Positions 1-6,669 of a stretch of 21,436 nucleotides of DNA are shown piece by piece. The position numbers and the translations under genes were made by a program. Origin of the DNA: JAJZJT01 sp964610905 (GTDB taxonomy: Bacteria > Actinomycetota > Acidimicrobiia > Acidimicrobiales > RAAP-2); assembly GCA_964610905.1 (NCBI GenBank), contig CAZSYT010000051.1, positions 1-21,436 on the forward strand, read 5' to 3'. The notes beneath the pieces are model-generated. The model ran no database searches and was not told the DNA's origin. It saw only the letters and a list, made by a program, of their open reading frames with translations. Position 1 is the stretch's first letter. Every line of letters begins with the position of its first letter.

Positions 1-52
1 TCATCGAGGCCTCGATGCCCTCGCGGAGGAAGATCACGAACGTGGCGACCAC
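1..52 (-). CDS. FTR1-family iron permease, N-terminal fragment (runs off left edge)
   Basis: Only the first 17 codons are inside the window. Read on the minus strand from a GTG at 52, they encode V-V-A-T-F-V-I-F-L-R-E-G-I-E-A-S-M. A hydrophobic stretch ending in REGxEA is the hallmark of the first transmembrane helix of FTR1/EfeU iron permeases, where the R-E-G-x-E motif takes part in iron translocation across the cytoplasmic membrane. The GTG is chosen because it is the only start before the motif and directly abuts the palindrome at 51-76, leaving no room for a Shine-Dalgarno site; the transcript may be leaderless. The gene follows the radical SAM gene on the same strand after a 25-bp gap, but the palindrome suggests its own iron-controlled promoter. 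The assignment rests on this short motif, so subfamily (EfeU-like or other) cannot be told. Confidence 0.72.
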   Translation of the reverse strand, partial: MVATFVIFLREGIEASM

Positions 53-76
53 GTTATTAGGTATACCTAATAACGT
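51..76. promoter_or_regulatory. 26-bp perfect palindrome, probable DtxR/IdeR-type metal operator
   Basis: Positions 51-76 equal their own reverse complement and are strikingly AT-rich in a GC-rich neighbourhood. The core TTAGGTATACCTAA has the TTAGG-N4-CCTAA layout found inside the DtxR/IdeR consensus TTAGGTTAGCCTAACCTAA. It covers the GTG start of the FTR1 gene and a possible -10 (TATACC, read on the minus strand), so a bound repressor would block iron-permease expression. It starts 1 bp beyond the stop codon of the radical SAM gene. The palindrome is seen directly; the regulator identity is inferred. A role as a terminator hairpin is less likely because the stem is AT-rich and has no loop. 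Confidence 0.7.
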
Positions 77-77
77 C

Positions 78-1493
78 TCACAGGTCAACCTGATCTCGGT
101 GGGCCGGACCGAAGGCCACCGGGGCGAGCTGGGCGGCGGTCGGCTCGCTGCAGCAGAACCACGTCTCGGTCAGGCGGGGGCGGCACCCGGGCGGGCCGGT
201 CGACCGGCTCCCGACCGCCGGCCCCGGGCCCCTGCCCGCCGCGGCCCGGACGAGCGCCTCGACGGCCCCGAAGACCTCCGCCGCGGGGTCGGCGGCGCGG
301 TCCTCGACGAAGGTGGCGACGTCGCGCTGGAGCGCGTCGACCGACGGGTCGGGATGCCTCCACGCGGACCCGAGGTGCTCGGGGTCGTAGGGGCCGAACG
401 CGGCGGCCAGCTCGGCGTCGTCGAGGAGCAGCGAGCCCGGCGGGACGAGCAGGCGGATCGAGTACTGGACGGGGTCGACGTTGTCCACCAGGTCGTGGGC
501 GAGGACGAAGTCGACCAGGTCGGCGACGTCGCCGGCCGACGTCCACGGGGTGAAGGGCAACCACGACGGGCGGACCTCGATGCCGTGACGGCGGAGCAGC
601 GCGACGGCCGCCGACGCGTCCTCGGCCGTGTGGCCCTTGCGCAACAGGGCGAGGAGCCGGTCGTTCGTCGACTCGAAGGCCGACACCACGAAGCGGCAGC
701 CCGCGGCGGCCAGCTCCGGCCACAGCCCGGCGTGACGGAGCACGTGCTCGACCTTCACCGTGCAGTCGAAGGTCAGCCCGGGGTGGCGCTCGTGGACGCC
801 GGCGACGACGCGCAGCGCGTGCCGGGGTGCGTTGAGGAAGTCGGGGTCGGCGTAGGTGAGGTGGGCGGCCCCGGCACGGACGAGCTGGTCGACGTCGGCG
901 AGGACGTCGGCGACCTCGACGGGGCGGACCCGACCCTCGTAGACGACCGGCACCGGGCAGTGGCGGCACCGGTGCGAGCAGCCGCGGCTGGCCTCGACGG
1001 CGCCGACGAGGTGCTCGCCGCGCTCGTCGACGAGGCGCGCGTAGCGCCCGAGGGGAGCGAGCCCCGAGCGGTCGCTCGAGCGCTCGGGGACCCGGGCCAG
1101 ACGGCGCGCCGTGCCGGTCATACGGCCCTCGACCCACGCCTCGAGGTCCGGCTCGACCTCGCCGGCGAGGGCGGCGTCGGCGGGCCCGAGGCCGCCGCCC
1201 GTCCCCTCCGACGCGGCGGCCGCCTGGGCGTAGAGCCCGTAGTAGCAGACCGGGAGCTCGGGACGTCGCGCCCGCACGGCACCGACCACCTGGCGGGCGA
1301 GGCGCATCGCCGTGTGCATCGGGACCGACACCGCCACCTTTTCCGCCCAGTCGACGGCCGTGGCGTCGAGCGTCTCCACCGACAGGTCGAGGCAGGCCAC
1401 CTCGTGGCCGGCGCGCCGGAGGCGGCCCGCCGGACCGGCCAGGGCGATCGGTTGGTGTCCGAGCTCGTAGGTCGCCACCAGCAGGACGCGCAC
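78..1493 (-). CDS. Radical SAM protein with CC-x-E-P tail (Cys form of CUAEP/CCAEP-tail family)
   Basis: The 471-aa product has an N-terminal Rossmann-like region (about residues 1-90) resembling a B12-binding fold but without the DxHxxG cobalamin-ligand motif. A radical SAM core follows, with the 4Fe-4S motif CxxxCxxC at C172, C176 and C179, so it should make a 5'-deoxyadenosyl radical from S-adenosylmethionine. After a Gly/Pro-rich linker the C-terminus carries TETWFCCSEPT, with C447-C448-S-E-P. As I recall the family, some members carry selenocysteine at the second position of this motif; here both codons are TGC. Substrate and reaction are unknown. The start is a GTG at 1493, 9 bp after the stop of the ATP-grasp gene, with no clear ribosome binding site, so translation is probably coupled. 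The family name is from memory; the radical SAM call is secure. Confidence 0.85.
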   Translation of the reverse strand: MRVLLVATYELGHQPIALAGPAGRLRRAGHEVACLDLSVETLDATAVDWAEKVAVSVPMHTAMRLARQVVGAVRARRPELPVCYYGLYAQAAAASEGTGGGLGPADAALAGEVEPDLEAWVEGRMTGTARRLARVPERSSDRSGLAPLGRYARLVDERGEHLVGAVEASRGCSHRCRHCPVPVVYEGRVRPVEVADVLADVDQLVRAGAAHLTYADPDFLNAPRHALRVVAGVHERHPGLTFDCTVKVEHVLRHAGLWPELAAAGCRFVVSAFESTNDRLLALLRKGHTAEDASAAVALLRRHGIEVRPSWLPFTPWTSAGDVADLVDFVLAHDLVDNVDPVQYSIRLLVPPGSLLLDDAELAAAFGPYDPEHLGSAWRHPDPSVDALQRDVATFVEDRAADPAAEVFGAVEALVRAAAGRGPGPAVGSRSTGPPGCRPRLTETWFCCSEPTAAQLAPVAFGPAHRDQVDL

Positions 1494-1502
1494 GTCCCGA
1501 CG

Positions 1503-2756
1503 CTACCCGCAGCGACGAGCCGCCCCCGCGTGCGCCGTGGGCCCGGCCCCGGCGCGGCGGTGGACCCGAAGGCACGTCGAGGCCTGGCGGAGCCGGGTCT
1601 CGACCTCGGCTGGCGTGAGTGCCCGGGCGAAGACGAAGCCGAGGTAGCGGTCGCCCTCGGGCAGGGGGACGAGCGGGGAGCCAGGCGAGAGGGTGACGTC
1701 CACGGCGGTGATGCCGGGCACGGCGAGGGCCTCGTCGACCCCGGCCACGTGGTCGAGCACGCCTCCCTCGAGCACGGGCAGCATCATGACCCCCGACGCC
1801 GGCCCCTCGCGGGCGATCCCTTCGAACGGCATGCCGAGGGCGTGGTGGACGATGGCGTCCTCGAGCGAAGTGCGACCTTCGAGCCGCAGCGCCCGCGAGC
1901 AGTGGCCGCCGATGGAGCGGGCCGCCACCTCGAGCACGGTCACCCGCCCCTCCGGACCGACCCGGAGCTCGACGTGGACGGGCCCTTCGGTGAGCCCCAG
2001 GGCGGTGACGGCGCGGCCCGTCTCGCGCCGGACGGCCTCGAGCACCGTGGCCGGGTGGCGTGACGGCGTGACGTAGATCGTCTCGGGGAAGGTCGGCCCG
2101 TTCAGCGGGTCGGGCTTGTCCCACACGGCGAGGACCGCCGTCCGGCCCCGGACGACCAGGCCCTCGACGGCCACCTCGACCCCGGGGACGAAGGCCTCGA
2201 CGAGGAGGGGCGCTCCGGGGCCGGCGATGCGCGCCACGCGAGCCGCACCGCGGCGCGCCGAGGCGACGTCGTCGACGCGGAGCACGCCCTGGCTGGCCGA
2301 GCGGTCGGTGGGCTTGACCACGCAGGGGAACCCCACCTCGACCGCCGCGCCGACGGCGGCTCCGGCGTCGGCCACCACCCGGAAGCTGGGCTGGTCGAGC
2401 CCGGCGCGGGCCAGCTCCCGACGCTGGGCCGCCTTGTCGCGGGTGCGGGCGACGGCCGCCGGTGGGCTCGCGGTCAGCCCGAGGCGCTCCGAGGCGGCCG
2501 CCGCCACCGCCACCCCCTGGTCGTCGACGGCGAGGACGGCGTCGAGCGGGGTGCGCGCGTCGAGGGCCACGATCGCCTCGACGGCCTGCTCGGGGTCGTC
2601 GAAGGGCAGGACCACCGCCCGGTCCCCCACCTCGGCGGCGAGCGCCTGGCGGCGGTCCGACCCGACGACCACCTCGGCTCCGGCGCGCTCGGCGGCGGCC
2701 ACGAAGTCGGAGGCCCGGTAGGTGGAGGTGGGGAGGAGCAGGAGCAACCGGGGCAC
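1503..2756 (-). CDS. ATP-grasp domain carboxylate-amine/thiol ligase
   Basis: The 417-aa protein (from the GTG at 2756) has the three-part ATP-grasp layout of the carbamoyl-phosphate synthase/PurK/BtrJ type. It has an N-terminal Rossmann-like domain (1-100), the entry motif TRDKAAQRR (105-113), the ATP-binding lysine K148 in CVVKPTDRSASQG and VEAFVPGVEVAVEG at 186-199. The Mg-binding segment is LEVAARSIGG (275-284), with E277 and R280. Such enzymes activate a carboxylate as acyl phosphate and join it to an amine. The longer upstream reading frame begins inside the divergent promoter region and lacks family similarity, so the GTG start was preferred; no Shine-Dalgarno precedes it and a CATCAT element sits 6 nt upstream, fitting a leaderless message. 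It leads a two-gene unit with the radical SAM gene. The substrate is not evident. Confidence 0.85.
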   Translation of the reverse strand: MPRLLLLLPTSTYRASDFVAAAERAGAEVVVGSDRRQALAAEVGDRAVVLPFDDPEQAVEAIVALDARTPLDAVLAVDDQGVAVAAAASERLGLTASPPAAVARTRDKAAQRRELARAGLDQPSFRVVADAGAAVGAAVEVGFPCVVKPTDRSASQGVLRVDDVASARRGAARVARIAGPGAPLLVEAFVPGVEVAVEGLVVRGRTAVLAVWDKPDPLNGPTFPETIYVTPSRHPATVLEAVRRETGRAVTALGLTEGPVHVELRVGPEGRVTVLEVAARSIGGHCSRALRLEGRTSLEDAIVHHALGMPFEGIAREGPASGVMMLPVLEGGVLDHVAGVDEALAVPGITAVDVTLSPGSPLVPLPEGDRYLGFVFARALTPAEVETRLRQASTCLRVHRRAGAGPTAHAGAARRCG

Positions 2757-2761
2757 CGCCC

Positions 2762-2767
2762 TATGAT
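2762..2767 (+). promoter_or_regulatory. -10 element TATGAT in a 44-bp divergent promoter region
   Basis: TATGAT (one mismatch from TATAAT) lies 33 bp before the ATG of the NifU-like gene, with a Shine-Dalgarno-like GGAGAGAAGGA at 2782-2792. The same bases read on the minus strand give CATCAT placed 6 nt before the GTG of the ATP-grasp gene, so the two genes may share overlapping, mutually exclusive promoter cores. No convincing -35 is visible. Confidence 0.45.
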
Positions 2768-2800
2768 GCACGCGACGGCACGGAGAGAAGGACCGCCACC

Positions 2801-3445
2801 ATGACCGACGCCGACAATCCACCTGTCCTCGACGTGACGCCGGCCGCGGCGGCCGAGGTGCTGTCGACGCGCTCGTCCGAGCAGGACGCGGGGTCGCTTG
2901 CCCTGTGGGTCGAGGTGGCAGGAGCCAACGGCGACTCCTACGCCTACGACATGTACTTCCAGGCCGTCACCGACGCCGCCGCCGACGACTGGCAGGGCGA
3001 ACGTGACGGCCTCCCCGTGGTCGTGCCCCAGGCGAGCATCGACCGGATGCGCGGTGCCGTGCTCGACCTCGAGGGCGAGGGCGAGGCGCGCGGCATGGTG
3101 ATCCGCAACCCGAACCGCCCGCCGGCCTCTCCGGCCGTTCGGTCCGACCTGCCGCCGCCCGACCTGAGCGGCGACGTGGCCCAGCGGGTGATCCAGGTCC
3201 TCGAGCAGCAGGTCAACCCGGCCATCGCCGCGCACGGGGGACGGGCCGACCTGGTGGCCGTCGAGGCGGACGTCGCGTACCTGCGCCTGAGCGGCGGGTG
3301 CGCAGGGTGCGGCATGGCCGCCGTCACCCTGAGCCAGGGCATCGAGGTCACCTTGCGCGACCTCGTCCCCGAGGTCACCCGGGTCGTCGACGTCACCGAC
3401 CACGCGGCCGGCACCAACCCGTACTACGAGCCGGCGAAGAAATGA
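2801..3445 (+). CDS. NifU-like Fe-S cluster scaffold/carrier (NfuA-type, two domains)
   Basis: The 214-aa protein has an N-terminal degenerate A-type (HesB/IscA-like) domain at about 1-105, lacking the cluster-binding cysteines. The C-terminal NifU domain (about 125-200) carries the cluster motif CAGC at C167 and C170. This is the NfuA layout: a dimer holds a [4Fe-4S] cluster between two CxxC motifs and hands it to apo-proteins in the cytosol. The tail GTNPYYEP resembles actinobacterial homologues. The ATG at 2801 is preferred to longer in-frame starts because GGAGAGAAGGA lies just upstream and the A-type domain begins straight after it. The neighbouring radical SAM and iron permease genes and the later hydrogenase all need Fe-S clusters or iron, a suggestive but unproven link. 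Confidence 0.88.
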   Translation: MTDADNPPVLDVTPAAAAEVLSTRSSEQDAGSLALWVEVAGANGDSYAYDMYFQAVTDAAADDWQGERDGLPVVVPQASIDRMRGAVLDLEGEGEARGMVIRNPNRPPASPAVRSDLPPPDLSGDVAQRVIQVLEQQVNPAIAAHGGRADLVAVEADVAYLRLSGGCAGCGMAAVTLSQGIEVTLRDLVPEVTRVVDVTDHAAGTNPYYEPAKK

Positions 3446-3499
3446 GCGGGGAGGCCGGGCCCTCCGGCTGCTTGGCCCCTCGAGCGCCCGTCCCCCGGG

Positions 3500-3530
3500 C
3501 CGGCACGCCCGTCGCGCCGTGTCGTGCCGG
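3500..3530. terminator. Hairpin between convergent genes, probable bidirectional terminator
   Basis: A perfect 8-bp stem (CCGGCACG at 3500-3507, CGTGCCGG at 3523-3530) with a 15-nt loop lies between the NifU-like gene and the convergent DUF169 gene, touching the DUF169 stop codon at 3531. There is no U-tract, as is common in high-GC actinobacteria. The call rests on position and symmetry. Confidence 0.4.
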
Positions 3531-4271
3531 TCAGGTCGAGGCGAACCGCCGGGCGTCCTCGGAGGCATAGCGGGCCACCGTCCGGTCGCATGCCGCCGTG
3601 GCGGCGACCCGCTCGACCACCTCGGCCAGGCGGCGGGCGGGGACGGCGCACGTCATCTCGGTGTTGGCCAGGCGGGTCCGCATCCGGCTCAGCATGCAGC
3701 CCACCGAGGCCACGACGTCGCCGTCCTCCTTGGCCACGGCCACGATGTGGCACTGGGGCTTGCCCTCGATCCGCAGCCCCGGCAGGGCGTCGGAGAGCAC
3801 CATCAGCTGGCGCCCGTCGACGCGGAGCAAGACGACGTCGGGTGCGACGGGCGTGTCGGCGAGGGGACCGTAGACCACGGCGCCGGGGCGCTCGTGGACC
3901 ACCGGGATCGCCGGCACCATCTCGGGGGTGACCCAGCCCGACGCGAGCAGGGCGGCGACGTCCTCGCGCCCGGCGACCTCGTCGAGCGTGGCGAAGCCGT
4001 GGGTCACACTGCCCACCGAGCAGTTGGCGTGGTCCTCGGCGACCGTCGAGAAGGTACGGTCGACCGCCTTCGTCCAGAAGACGCACCCGGCGGGCACCCG
4101 GCCGGTCCGACCGTCGGGCGTGGGCGCCGGCATCGGGTCGCCGAACGCCTCGACGTCCTGCGGCGCCGCCGCCGCGAACGTGATGGCGACCGGCGGCACG
4201 GCGAGGCCGAGGGCCTCGACGAGTGCCGCCGACAGGTCGGACCAGCTGGGAGCGGGAGGGCGAGCCGTCAT
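3531..4271 (-). CDS. DUF169 family protein (COG2043)
   Basis: The 246-aa protein matches the DUF169/COG2043 pattern. It opens with PPVAITF (26-32), then AGCVFW (C63), an HANCSVGSVTHG block (81-92, C84), KPQCHI (C174), GCMLSR (C192) and a late MTCAVP (C208). The family is uncharacterised; its conserved cysteines suggest a metal or Fe-S site, and members often sit among anaerobic or redox genes, but no reaction is known. No signal peptide or membrane helix is seen, so it should be cytosolic. The ATG at 4271 is supported by a TACGCT -10 element exactly 6 nt upstream, implying a leaderless transcript. It diverges from the GH5 gene and converges on the NifU-like gene, so it is probably monocistronic. 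Confidence 0.85.
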   Translation of the reverse strand: MTARPPAPSWSDLSAALVEALGLAVPPVAITFAAAAPQDVEAFGDPMPAPTPDGRTGRVPAGCVFWTKAVDRTFSTVAEDHANCSVGSVTHGFATLDEVAGREDVAALLASGWVTPEMVPAIPVVHERPGAVVYGPLADTPVAPDVVLLRVDGRQLMVLSDALPGLRIEGKPQCHIVAVAKEDGDVVASVGCMLSRMRTRLANTEMTCAVPARRLAEVVERVAATAACDRTVARYASEDARRFAST

Positions 4272-4277
4272 CGGGCC

Positions 4278-4283
4278 AGCGTA
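4278..4283 (-). promoter_or_regulatory. Leaderless -10 element for DUF169 gene
   Basis: Minus-strand TACGCT is followed by six bases (GGCCCG) and then ATG. TANNNT with a 6-7 nt gap to the start codon is the established signature of leaderless actinobacterial transcripts. Confidence 0.5.
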
Positions 4284-4321
4284 CCCGGGCCGTCCTCCGC
4301 CGCCGAGCCCGGCCCCGGGGC

Positions 4322-4327
4322 TAGTGT
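4322..4327 (+). promoter_or_regulatory. Leaderless -10 element for GH5 gene
   Basis: TAGTGT is followed by six bases (GCGCCC) and the GTG start at 4334, again the TANNNT-N6-start layout. It lies 39 bp from the divergent minus-strand TACGCT, so both promoters are packed into 62 bp. Confidence 0.5.
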
Positions 4328-4333
4328 GCGCCC

Positions 4334-5848
4334 GTGCGGAGGCGATCGGCGGTGCGGATGGTGTCCGAGCCCGGCGCGAGGCGCCGGGGACGCCGTCACG
4401 TCGCTGCCGTCGCCGCCGTCGTCGCCGCTGTCGCCCTCGCCGCCTGCGGCAGCAGCCCGGCCGCCGCCGGGCGTGGGCACGCGCCCGCCGGGCGCGCCGC
4501 CCTGCCCGTCGCCCCGATCGGCCACGCCGGCCGGTGGCTGACCGACGCCGAGGGACGGGTCCTGCTCCTCCACGGGGTCGACGTGGTGGTCAAGCAGCCG
4601 CCCTACGAGCCGGCGTCCGCCGGCTTCTCGGCCGCCGACGCGGCGTTCCTCGCCAGCGAGGGCTTCCGCGTCGTCCGCCTGGGCGTCCTCGCGACCGGGC
4701 TCATGCCGACCCCCGGCCGGATCGACACCGCCTACCTCGCCTCGCTCGCCTCGACCGTGCGCGTCCTCACCGCCCACGGCGTCCTCGTGCTGCTCGACAT
4801 GCACCAGGACGGCTTCGGGCCGGCGGTCGGCTCGGACGGGTTCCCGGCGTGGATGACGCTGACCGGCTCGGCGGCCAACACGCACGCCCCGTTCCCCACC
4901 TACTACGTGAGCGATCCCGCCGTGCAGCAGGCGTTCCAGAGCTTCTGGGACGATCAGGTCGGGCCGGGTGGCGTCACGCTGCAGGCCGACTACGCCGACA
5001 TGCTCTCGGCGCTGGCCCGGACCTTCGCCCACGTCCCCGACGTCCTCGGCTACGACCTGTTCAACGAGCCGTGGCCGGGGACCACGTGGCAGCCGTGCCT
5101 GGCCGACGCCAACGGCTGCCCGTCCCTCGACGCCCACGAGCTCGCTCCCGCGTACGCCCGGGCCGACCGGGCGATCCGGGCGGCGGGCGACCACCACCTG
5201 GTCTTCGCCGAGCCCTTCGTCCTCTTCAACTACGGCCAGTCGGTCACCCACGTCCCCCTGCCCGGCGGAGACCCGGCGAGCGGGCTCAGCTTCCACCTCT
5301 ACACGGCCACGCCGGCGGCCGAGCCCCAGGTGCTGCGCAACGCCGTCGCCTGGTCCCGCTCGACCGGCGGCGCCCTGCTCAACACCGAGTGGGGGGCGAC
5401 CACGTCGGTGCCGGCGATCCTCCGCCAGGCCGGCGAGCTCGACGGTGCCCTGCTTCCCTGGATCTTCTGGTCGCTCACCCCCTACCTCGTCCGCCACCTG
5501 ACGGCAGCGCCCTCGGGTGCCAACCTCGACACCGCCGCGCTCGGCGCGCTGGTCCAACCCTCTGCCGTCGCCGTGGCCGGCACGCCGACCCGTTTTGCCT
5601 ACCAGCCGTCCACCCGGGTGCTCAGCGCGTCGTGGCGCTCGTCCCGGCCCGGTGGCGGCACGTACGCCCCGGGGGTCGTCTCGACGTTCGACCTGCCCCG
5701 CGCTGTCTACCCGGGCGGCTACCGGGTCACGGTCGCGGGGACCCGGGTGGTCTCCGCACCGTGCGCTTCGCTTCTGGAGCTCGCCGCCGCACCCGGCGCA
5801 CGCACCCAGTCGGTGACGGTCTCGCCGGGCAGCTGCCCGTCGCGCTGA
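4334..5848 (+). CDS. GH5 family glycosidase, endoglycoceramidase-like lipoprotein
   Basis: The 504-aa protein starts with an Arg-rich n-region, a hydrophobic Ala/Val stretch (23-37) and a lipobox LAAC with C38, so it is probably a lipid-anchored extracytoplasmic protein. The GH5 (beta/alpha)8 barrel follows: LLHGVDVV (78-85), VVRLGV (113-118), LVLLDMHQDG (151-160), DLFNEPW (241-247) with acid/base E245, and LLNTEWG (348-354) with nucleophile E352. DMHQDGFG and the small C-terminal beta domain (about 400-500) are typical of endoglycoceramidase-like GH5 enzymes, which cleave glycans from glycolipids, but plain beta-glucosidase or mannosidase activity is possible. The GTG at 4334 sits 6 nt after a TAGTGT -10; an ATG 24 bp inside the frame is an alternative start. 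The gene stands alone. Confidence 0.88.
   Translation: MRRRSAVRMVSEPGARRRGRRHVAAVAAVVAAVALAACGSSPAAAGRGHAPAGRAALPVAPIGHAGRWLTDAEGRVLLLHGVDVVVKQPPYEPASAGFSAADAAFLASEGFRVVRLGVLATGLMPTPGRIDTAYLASLASTVRVLTAHGVLVLLDMHQDGFGPAVGSDGFPAWMTLTGSAANTHAPFPTYYVSDPAVQQAFQSFWDDQVGPGGVTLQADYADMLSALARTFAHVPDVLGYDLFNEPWPGTTWQPCLADANGCPSLDAHELAPAYARADRAIRAAGDHHLVFAEPFVLFNYGQSVTHVPLPGGDPASGLSFHLYTATPAAEPQVLRNAVAWSRSTGGALLNTEWGATTSVPAILRQAGELDGALLPWIFWSLTPYLVRHLTAAPSGANLDTAALGALVQPSAVAVAGTPTRFAYQPSTRVLSASWRSSRPGGGTYAPGVVSTFDLPRAVYPGGYRVTVAGTRVVSAPCASLLELAAAPGARTQSVTVSPGSCPSR
5826..5839. terminator. 14-bp palindrome at the 3' end of the GH5 gene, possible terminator
   Basis: CGGGCAGCTGCCCG is a perfect palindrome within the last codons of the GH5 gene, giving a 5-bp GC stem with an AGCT loop. 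The 35-bp gap to the convergent DUF6390 gene contains only weaker symmetry. A terminator function is inferred from position only. Confidence 0.25.
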
Positions 5849-5883
5849 GCCGGAGGCCCGGCTGGCACCTCCCCGGCCGGCGC

Positions 5884-6669
5884 CTACCCGGCTGCCAGGG
5901 CGTGGCCGGGCACCGGCACGACGTTGACGGCGTCGAGGTTGCGGGCCGTCGCCCGGCGGAGCCGCCCGAGCGCTCCGGAGGCCAGCCGCTCGCAGACCCA
6001 GTCCCAGTGGAGCGACACCACGTCGCCGGGCGCGAGGCCGGTGACCATCGCGGTCCCGCCCTCGCCGCAGCGCACGCGCTCGGTCCGGGGCGCCCCGAGC
6101 ACGAGCTGCGACCCGGCGATCTCGAGCGGCCGCGACCTGACCACGGCGTGGTCGCCGGCGACGGACTCGACCGTGCCCCACCGCACCCGGCACCGGTCGA
6201 GCACCTCGAGCGGCGCTGGTCCGCCCGCTCCCTGGCGCAGCAGTCCCAGCCACGGCGAGACGGCGAAGACGTGGAAGCTGTGCTGGGCGACCGCCCCGGC
6301 GCCGGCCGGGGCCACGAGGACGGACAAGGAGGAGCCGGCCCGCCGGGCGAAGCGCTCGTCGAGCTGCCCCGCCAGCGCGGCGGGCGGCACCCGGGCGAGG
6401 AGCCCGTTCCCCACCCAGTAGGCGTCGACCACGCGGACGTCGAGGGGGTCGGCGATGCCGTTCGACCCGGCGATGAGCTCGAGATAGGGCCATGCCCCCT
6501 CGAAGCCGGCGGCCAGGGCCCGGAGGTGTGCGAGGTCGGTCCCCTCGGTCGCCGTCCCGAGCAGGTCGGCGGCGTCGTCGGGGCCGCAGTAGCCGAGGGC
6601 GTTGGGCGCGTACGCGTAGCGGGCGAAGAGGACCGGACCGGGGAGACGCCCTCGTGGCGGCTCAGGCAC
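5884..6669 (-). CDS. DUF6390 family protein, last gene of the hydrogenase operon
   Basis: The 261-aa protein starts at a GTG overlapping the permease stop by 8 bp. Conserved-looking blocks are FARYAYAPNALGYCGPDD (15-32), DAYWVGNGLL (82-91), AQHSFHVFAVSPWLGLL (128-144) and SLHWDWVCERL (219-229). They match what I remember of DUF6390, a family that accompanies [NiFe]-hydrogenase clusters in actinobacteria. C28, the H130/H133 pair, H221 and C226 are candidate metal ligands, but no function is established. There is no signal peptide or membrane helix. The longer upstream frame is rejected because it lies wholly inside the permease gene. Its place after the protease, HypC and permease suggests a role in assembling or supplying the hydrogenase; this is inference. 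Confidence 0.78.
   Translation of the reverse strand: MPEPPRGRLPGPVLFARYAYAPNALGYCGPDDAADLLGTATEGTDLAHLRALAAGFEGAWPYLELIAGSNGIADPLDVRVVDAYWVGNGLLARVPPAALAGQLDERFARRAGSSLSVLVAPAGAGAVAQHSFHVFAVSPWLGLLRQGAGGPAPLEVLDRCRVRWGTVESVAGDHAVVRSRPLEIAGSQLVLGAPRTERVRCGEGGTAMVTGLAPGDVVSLHWDWVCERLASGALGRLRRATARNLDAVNVVPVPGHALAAG

Noticed and set aside
15..2063. 682-aa plus-strand open frame over the radical SAM and ATP-grasp genes
   Set aside because: Arg/Gly/Asp-rich composition without any domain; it is the antisense shadow of two well-supported genes in high-GC DNA.
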